Assembly (NCBI RefSeq): GCF_020906515.1
Contig: NC_085852.1
Location: forward strand, 1,488,001-1,552,000
DNA from: Vanrija pseudolonga
Taxonomy: Eukaryota; Basidiomycota; Tremellomycetes; Trichosporonales; Trichosporonaceae
Length of the DNA: 64,000 nt
Direction: 5' to 3'
In this document: positions 57,229 through 64,000 of the stretch, one piece after another
Position numbering within the stretch: position 1 is the stretch's first letter
Layout: every line of letters starts with the position of its first letter
Made by a program: the position numbers and the translations under genes
Notes under the pieces: model-generated
The model's database searches: none
Told to the model about the DNA's origin: nothing
The model's input: only the letters and a program-made list of their open reading frames with translations

Positions 57229-58322
57229 ATGGTGAGCTCGACGTTCTTTGCCCTGGAGCTAGCTGACACCCCCCACAGCCTCAGGTCCGTGCCATGTTTG
57301 CGGTCGATGCCGCCTTCCTCGAGCCCGACTGACCTTTGCAGAACGATTACATGGATGAGCACCGTAGGCGTCATGGTCGCCGTATGGACTACGAGGAGAA
57401 GAAGTGCGTCCGCAGAAGCCCAACACCGCTGACGCCAGGCGCAAGCGCGAGGCGCGTGAGGTCCACAAGCAGTCGCAGGTGACGCAGAAGATGGTCGGCC
57501 ACAAGGCCAAGATGCACCACGCCAAGCGTCACGCCGAGAAGATCCAGATGAAGAAGAAGCTCAAGGCGCACGACGAGCGCAACGTCAAGCAGAAGGACGA
57601 CGGCGCCGTCAAGGAGGGCGCGCTGCCCGCCTACCTGCTCGACCGCGAGGGCCAGAAGGTGGGTTCTCGGTCGATGTACATTCTGACCCGCGCAGGATGC
57701 CAAGGCCCTCTCGACGGCCATCAAGGACCGCAGGAAAGACAAGGCGGCAAAGTACTCTGTGCCGCTGCCAAAGGTCCGCGGTATTGCCGAGGAGGAGATG
57801 TTCAAGGTCCTCAAGACGGGCAAGCACAAGAACAAGAGCTGGAAGCGCATGGTCAACAAGGCGACCTTTGTCGGCGAGGGCTTCACCCGCAAGCCGGTCA
57901 AGCTCGAGGTGGGTGCCGTGGCTGCTTTGGGACCGCCTCGTACTGACATTGCAGCGCTTCGTCCGCCCTATGGCTCTGCGTATGACCAAGGCCAACGTCA
58001 CACACCGTGAGTGCCCGCAGGTGGCACCGCGAGCCCCACTAACAACCCCCCAGCCGAGCTCAAGACCACGTTCCAGCTCCCCATCCTCGGCGTCAAGAAG
58101 AACCCCCAGTCGCCACTATACACCTCGCTCGGTGTCCTCACCAAGGGTACCATTGTCGAGGTCAACGTCTCCGAGCTGGGTATGGTCACCACTGGCGGCA
58201 AGGTCGTCTGGTCGAGTGAGTGTTGGCTGCCAGTTTGGCCCCGCTAACACGTCCCAGAGTACGCCCAGATCACAAACAACCCAGAAAACGACGGCTGCAT
58301 CAACTCGGTCCTTCTTGTTTAG
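57229..58322 (+). CDS. NSA2: Ribosome biogenesis protein Nsa2
   Basis: The protein is the conserved 60S assembly factor: [127 protein letters not shown] and [15 protein letters not shown]. About 260 residues, as elsewhere. To begin MPQNDY the gene must splice ATG (57229-57231) to a 6-base microexon CCTCAG (57279-57284) and then to an exon at 57342. Both flanking introns have good donors (GTGAGC, GTCCGT), CTGAC branches and CAG acceptors. It acts in the nucleolus and nucleoplasm on pre-60S particles. Confidence 0.96.
57279..57284 (+). other. NSA2: Six-base microexon of NSA2
   Basis: CCTCAG is bounded by an acceptor CACAG and a donor GTCCGT. It supplies Pro-Gln, residues 2 and 3 of the conserved MPQN start. 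Without it the reading would begin M-NDYMD. Confidence 0.85.
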
Positions 58323-58424
58323 ACTCATTTCACCAGCAGAGAGGCAGGCGAGCCCCTCCCTTGTCACATTGTACTAGCACCAATACCCATGCATCAGGCA
58401 TTTCCAGAGAGGAGTATGATACAA

Positions 58425-61224
58425 CTAGATGGCGCGGGCCAGCACGCCAATGGCAGCGGCGGATCCCAGCTTGATCACCTCAGCCTCGCGCTCGCCAGTA
58501 CCCGTGCCTGGCGTCTTCTGGATGCTCTGCATCACCCACGCAAGGCCTCCAGCGAGCTCGGGGTTGCTCAGTGTCCGGTCAAACACCTCTTCGATGACCT
58601 CAATGTCCGTGTTCTTCTTGGGGTTGAACGCCTTGGGCAATGTGAGGAGCGGTGAGGGGGTCTGAGTGGCGACGAGAACACCCCGCAGCAGCGAGTTCAA
58701 GAACTTGCGCGTGCCCTTGGACAGGTCGGTAAAGTCGACGGCCTTGATAATGGTCAGGTCGATGCTGCCCCGGCCGACGAGGAAGGCGAGGGTCTTGGCC
58801 ACGTTGGCAGCCCGGTGATCTGTCACACCACCGTCGTGCAGCTCGCGTAGCAGGTCCCACAGAGCGTACTGCAGCGTAAACCGGTGGTCGTAGCTGTTGG
58901 CGCAGAGATTGTTGAGCACAAGGGTGTAGTACGGGTTGTACGTCTTCTCCTGTTCCTTGTCAGCACATCTCCAAGTCACCAACGCACCATTCCACAGCAG
59001 TGCAGTGTTACGCGGACAAACTCGCGCTGCTGGACGTCGGTCAGACGGAAGGCGTCTAGCCGGTCGCACGCGTGCACATAGTCCTCGCTCGTGAGGAGGA
59101 CGACGAACACTGAACGGCGCACGTCCGTGTTCATGCCCTGCTTGCGAGCAAGCTCCAGCAGGACCTCCTCGTCCTCGCGGTCCTTCTTCTTCTCCTTGAC
59201 AGGCTTGCCAGCCGCGGCGAGCTCCGCAGCCTTCTCAACAAGGGGATTACCAGACCAACCGGCACCGACAATCCACCAGCGACCGCGAGCGTCGGCGTTG
59301 AGCAGGTCCTGCAGACCAACTCGCAGCGGCTCTGGGGCCAACAGCCTCCGCTTCTTGCCCAAACCGGAGAGGAACTTGCGCATTCTCGTAACATCGTCTC
59401 GCTCTGCGCCGAGGCCCTTGGTCTTGCCGTTCCTCACGTTGACCATGGTCTCGACCAAGAACTTGGCACGTGTGGACATCTCCTTCTCCTTGCCGCGGGT
59501 GCGCTCCTGAACGAGACCGACAATGTCCTTCAAGCTTGCCGGGTCATCCGAACGCAGTTGCGAGCCACAACCTTCAAGGTCAGCACTGCCCCTCTAGCAT
59601 CACCTACACTTGAGAATCTTGAGCAATCCCTCGACACTGCGCTCAGCCATGACGTCGTCAATGTATCCTCGGATGAGATCGTAGATGAGGCCGGCTCCCA
59701 CAACGCCAGAGTTGTACAGCTCGGCAATGAGGGTGAGGAGATTGAATGCCTCCTTGGCGGCATCCGTCTCGGCATCATCCTGCTCTGCAGCCGTACTAGT
59801 GGCCGCAGCGTTGCTCTCCGCCAAGGCGTGGAACTTCTTAACCAGGGTCTGCACAAAGTGGGCACCAAACTCGATTCCGACAACACGGTGGAGGGCGCCG
59901 ACGAGGGTCGCGTACAGGACCACAAACGAGTCGAGGAGGTTGGCCTTGGCGCCAATCATCTGGATGACGAGGGTTGTGATGGTGGAAGTGACCTCTGGCG
60001 GGTTAGAACTAAGAAGCTATTCCGTACCCACCATTCCTGCTGTAGTCGGAGAAGAGCTTCTCAATCTCGGCGAGAATAGACTCGATATTGGCCTCACTCA
60101 GTCTGAGAAGGTTAGAACCAGAGTAACACGAGGCTACCTCACTTGTTGAGAAGACCCTGGGCCTTGCGCTCCAACTTGATGCGTTCGAGCGCCTTGGCAC
60201 CGTCACCCGCCGACTTCTCAGCAAGTGCGGCTGCACGAAGGTGTGGCGGGATGTAGCGCCCTGCTGGTGCGGCTTCGGGTGCAGTATCGGGTGCTGGGGG
60301 GTCGGCGACAGCGTTGGTCTCGGCGTCCTGCTCTTCGCTCTCCTCCTCGTCATCGTCGGCGTCCTCGCTCTCATCGTCTCCGTCGTCCTCCTCATCTTCA
60401 TCTTCCTCCTCTGCACTCTCGTCCTCGTCCTCCTCATCGCCGCTCTCATCATCTTCCTCGTCAAGATCAACCTCATCGTCGCTTCCGATGTCAAACTCGA
60501 GACCGCCGCCAAAGCTTCCGTCGAGGTCGCTGTCGTCGTCGTCGTCACTGACCTCGCCGCGAGCCAGCCCCTTGCCACCCGGCCCCAGCTTGCCTGCAAA
60601 GCCCAGGAGATCTGCATGTCAGTCATTGCACATCGTTTCAACTTACCATCAAGACCATCACTCAGCTCGTCATCGCCCTTCTTCTCATTCGCGAGCATGT
60701 ACTCGAGCCAGGCAATCTCCCCGTCCTCGGCATCCCCGGCATCTTCCCCGGGCAGCACGATCTCTTTCTTCTTCTTCTTCTTCCCCTTGTCCTTGCGATT
60801 GGACTCAGGAGCATCTTCCTCTTCCTCGTCCTTGAAGGCCGACTTTGACTTGGCCTTCTTGCGTGCTGGCTCGGGCTCGGGCTCCGCCTCGGGCGAGATT
60901 CGTCGCTTGCCCTTTGCCTTGGCTGATGGTGGAGGTCGGGCCGGCTCGTCGTCCTCGTCATCAGACTCGACTTGGCGGCGGTTTGGCTGAGTCTGAGGGC
61001 GGCCTTGTTGAGGCCTTGGCCCCCCTCGTCGCGCCTCCTTGCGGGCGTCTTTCCTCGCGCGCACGCCAGTCTGGCGATGAGATGTGCCTTCCCTCAGCTC
61101 AACTCTCTCACAGTCACTCACCGTATGTCGCGTTGACCTCGTCGATCAGAGTAGAGGGGAGTCGGGGACCACCATACCTGGATCCACCTCCTCGTCCCCT
61201 ACCTCGTCCACCTCTAAATGACAT
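58425..61224 (-). CDS. SGD1: Sgd1/NOM1-like nucleolar MIF4G-MA3 protein
   Basis: Exons run from MSFRGGRGRGRGGGSRYGGP (RGG box) through basic and acidic low-complexity regions (GKKKKKKEIVLPGED, EEEDEDEEDDGDESEDADDD) to APAGRYIPPHLRAAALAEKS. This IPPHLR motif precedes the MIF4G domain in NOM1/Sgd1. The MIF4G part includes VIQMIGAKANLLDSFVVLYA, ALHRVVGIEFGAHFVQTLVK and AELYNSGVVGAGLIYDLIRG. The C-terminal MA3-like part has MNTDVRRSVFVVLLTSEDYV-HACDRL and EKTYNPYYTLVLNNLCANSY. About 870 residues. The family works in 18S rRNA processing in the nucleolus. It is convergent with NSA2 (102 bases). Confidence 0.92.
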
Positions 61225-61589
61225 GTTGTATGTTGTTGATGAAGAGAGAGGTGTCAATGACATCGGTACCTTCCCCCGTCGCCTCCCAACTTTTGTTGGT
61301 GAGTCACGTGATTTCATATTGACGGACCTCCACCACGCCAGTGCGTCGCGCGCGCGATGACCGCTGGACGGGACACACTGTAGAGTCGACAGCCGGGGCC
61401 CTGGACAAGGACTCCTGCAGCGCGACACTGCAACGAACGAACACACGCGCCCAGTTTCAACAGAGGACAACTCGACACATACTCCCATCCAACCCTTGGC
61501 ATCGCTTTTGTGCTTTACACTTGTTCTATAGCCCCCCACGACGACGGCCGCACGGGAAGCAGCGGTGACTCTATACCACCCCGGGAAGA
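61225..61589. promoter_or_regulatory. Bidirectional promoter with a TCACGTGA box
   Basis: This 365-base divergent spacer contains TCACGTGA at 61304-61311, about 80 bases before the SGD1 start. That is the same palindrome at nearly the same distance as in the DPH2 promoter. Confidence 0.6.
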
Positions 61590-63469
61590 ATGGAGTCACC
61601 TCAGCAGTCTTTCATTCCCATCGCAGTGAAGAGAGCATCAATGAGCTCACCACTCGGACCACTGCCATCGACATCGCCATCGACGTCCCGTAGCCATAGG
61701 AGACGGACAAGCGCCCTCAGTGCAACCAGTGGCGACGAAAGTGGGTGTGCTCGGGCATCGTTACATTCTGACACGCACAGGCTACTACCGGCCAGTATCG
61801 GTCCGCAGTGCCCATAGCAGGTTAGCGGCCTCGGTGTCGGGCACAGATGCTCTCGGCTCGCCCGTAACAACCCGCTTATCACTCGACGGGTCGTCTACGC
61901 CCAATGGCGAGTACGATGCCGAGGTGGAAGACAGTGAGGGAGTCTACGTGACCGACGTCGACCGGGGTGAGTGCCCGGCCTTCGGAAGGCTGCTTCCTTG
62001 TTGTTGACCTGCTCTAGTCCGTGCTCCTACCAAATCATCCTTGAGCAAACGACGTGAGAAGACGTTGGTGCCGCAGTCATCTGCAAACCAGACTCTCACA
62101 CGGCGCGCCGGGACGCCAGCTCAAGATGGCGCACAGCGCTCTGCAGACGAACGACTGGGCTTGAGCCGTGGGTTTTGTGAGATCCGACATAAGCTTACCA
62201 CCAGGCATCCCCCGCGCAGCGGTGACACACGCGGTGTCGCTCCACCCAGGTGCACCGCGTCTAGGCCCCAGTCCGGCACCCTCCGAGGCCGACCCAGGAG
62301 ACTCTCAGTACATTCAAACCCCAAGCTCCAGTCCGTTAGCAGGCAAAGGCCCGCCTTTTGTTGGCCTCAGTCCACACACTCCAGGCTCCGCGTCTCGCCC
62401 GGCGCCCGCGTCGGCCGGCAAGAGCTCACGGATGATCGACGCCCTCCAAACCGAGCTAGAATCGACAAAAGCACAGCTTGAGCGGGCCAAGGGCGAGGTT
62501 CGGAACTGCCGTAGAGAGATTGGCACGGTGGGTTGTGTTGGCGTCGTTGCTCAAGTTGAACTGTACCACTGACAGATTCGCAGCTTACACGACGGAGCGA
62601 GGATCTCCGCGAGACGCGAGACCGCATGCGCAGCGAGGCCGAGTCGCTCAACAATGTCATCAGTCGCAAGGAGCGCATGATTGCCGGTGGGTCGGTCACC
62701 AATTGAACAACCCTGACCAGCAGATATCCTTGGTCGAGCTCGCACGGCCGAAGCCGCCGTCGCCCAGCATGCCAGCGAACGCAAGGAGCTCGAGGCGAAG
62801 ACAAAGAAGGCGGTCGCAGACGCTGCCGCCGAGGTTGTCAATGCGGTGGCCGCACGGGAGAAGGCCGAATCCGAGAGCGATTCTCTCAGAGATTCTGTCA
62901 GATCTCTTCGCGACGAGTGGGGTAGACAGGCCAAAGGCTACCGTGACGAGCTGTCCCAGCTGCGCGATGAGCGAGACAACGTCGCCGGGAAGAGCCAGGC
63001 GGTTCTGACCCTGGTGGAGAAGCAATCGTGAGGGTCGTGACGCCGGACTGTATACTGACCTCCGCAGGGAGGAGCACAAGAATGTTGTCGCCCTTGTTGA
63101 TGAGGTCAATGCCAAGCATCTTGCTGCGACCAAGGCATTTGAGGTTGAAGTCAAGAGCCTTCGAGGAGAGTTGTCAAAGAGCGTTAAAGAAGCCGAAGAT
63201 GCGCGGTACATTGCTCGGTGAGTGCCTCGCGACGCGCGCACAGCTGACGACTCAGCACACTTGCGGCCGAACTCGCAAGACTTAGACGGCTTGCGCGCCA
63301 GCCGCCGCGCGCAGACCTGGAGGCTGTTATTGCCGCCGAAGTTCAGGCAGTTGTTAGCGGAAGGGACCTCCTCGAGAGTGAACCCGACCAACTGGATCAC
63401 CTTAGCATTATCACCCCCGCCGCCCCTCCCCCCACCCCCGTAGGCATTCAGAATGGGTCGTCGACCTAG
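61590..63469 (+). CDS. Long coiled-coil protein (possibly She3-like)
   Basis: About eight exons encode roughly 500 residues. The N-terminal half is Ser/Pro-rich and disordered (MESPQQSFIPIAVKRASMSS, YYRPVSVRSAHSRLAASVSG, SSPLAGKGPPFVGLSPHTPG). From SSRMIDALQTELESTKAQLE onward it is heptad-rich: SQLTRRSEDLRETRDRMRSE, SLNNVISRKERMIA, ILGRARTAEAAVAQHASERK, EKAESESDSLRDSVRSLRDE, and EEHKNVVALVDEVNAKHLAA. The stop is the TAG at 63467-63469. Order and sequence of the coil suggest the fungal She3-type family of mRNA-transport adaptors, but I cannot confirm that; other myosin- or septin-associated coils look similar. It is divergent from SGD1. Confidence 0.7.
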
Positions 63470-64000
63470 ATTAGCAGCCATTCCATTTGAACATAGACAC
63501 AGCACAACACTACACACCATGTCACTTGTATGCATTCTTGACTGTGCCGGCTGTGGCGGTCGCCGCGGTGCCACTCTTCCTAGAGAGGTCCGGACACCTG
63601 TGCCCAGCCTGGATACCGGGAACGTTCTCGGCAGACCGGGACAGGGAGTGCCTCATGATGAGGACGTCGCGACGACGCACGACGCTCTTCATTTATGCGT
63701 GGGCGGAGGGGCCGTAGCGAACCTTACTGTTTGTCTTGAGACCAGGCACTTAAAGAGAGCTTGTTTCTTGCTCTCTCTCCTTCTCGCCTCAGGCAACGAA
63801 GGTAGTCGTGGCATGGGACAGAGTGTCAATCCCAGACCAGAGGCAAAGGCTAATAATACGTCCGGCGGATGTTGTAGTGACTGGGTTGGAGGGGTAGTGT
63901 CCATTGCAACAGTGTGAACTGCGACGGAGGTATGATGTTCGTGGCAATGAAGAGACTGCATTTCTAGTGTGTCCCACATCAACTGGTGCGGTAGCAGCAT
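63470..64000. other. Right end of window, no gene supported
   Basis: The 531 bases after the coiled-coil gene hold its 3' region. Open frames on the minus strand up to the window end lack recognisable protein features. The end of a neighbouring gene cannot be ruled out. Confidence 0.4.

Noticed and set aside
1-64000. Retroelements, DNA transposons, LTR pairs or CRISPR arrays
   Set aside because: No reverse transcriptase, integrase or transposase motif, terminal repeat pair or spacer array was recognised.

Overview
The window reads as nuclear chromosome from a GC-rich basidiomycete yeast. Genes are compact, on both strands, and cut by many introns of 35-60 bases with GTGAGT/GTGGGT-type donors, a CTGAC or CTAAC branch site and a nearby CAG acceptor. 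The protein set (vigilin/Scp160, Thi6, Cdc9, Sft2, CCT6, Dph2, eEF1A, Pxr1, Nsa2, Sgd1/NOM1) is that of a fungus. Style and content (uricase, GH79, allantoate-type MFS permease) suggest Tremellomycetes, probably Trichosporonales; that placement is inference. No prophage, retroelement, DNA transposon or CRISPR array was recognised.

Layout. 1-14.3 kb: 3' bulk of a KH-repeat vigilin gene, a PhyH-type dioxygenase, a bifunctional thiamine gene (THI6), a zinc-finger/FG nucleoporin, and DNA ligase I with two MCB boxes in its promoter. 14.3-24.9 kb: metabolism and transport, namely an MFS anion permease, a flavin monooxygenase, a GST-kappa/DsbA-like isomerase, a glycerophosphodiesterase, an intron-bearing tRNA-Arg(ACG), uricase and mitochondrial 3-hydroxyacyl-CoA dehydrogenase. 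25.4-28.7 kb: an Snm1/Rpr2-like zinc-ribbon protein, SFT2 and an unknown membrane protein. 28.7-33.7 kb is gene-poor: a decayed gene, a small relic, and a secreted Thr/Cys-rich protein. 33.7-42 kb: NAD kinase, CCT6, an Arg/Asp-rich nuclear protein and a small membrane protein. 42.6-45.9 kb: a fragment of a second eEF1A gene, then a GPI-anchored GH79 enzyme. 46-52.7 kb: DPH2, a tandem pair of paralogous unknown genes, and the intact eEF1A gene. A 3-kb stretch with no recognisable gene follows. 55.7-63.5 kb: PXR1, NSA2, SGD1/NOM1 and a coiled-coil protein.

Together, the right third is rich in translation and ribosome biogenesis (Dph2, eEF1A, Pxr1, Nsa2, Nom1), often in divergent pairs. A CACGTG-type palindrome recurs in four divergent promoters. 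The least familiar items are the tandem ALET/DEA paralogs (48.2-50.0 kb), the eEF1A fragment with its own intron positions, the 6-base microexon of NSA2, and the decayed gene at 28.8-30.0 kb. Coordinates of multi-exon genes run from start codon to stop codon. Exon ends were placed by eye from splice signals and protein conservation.
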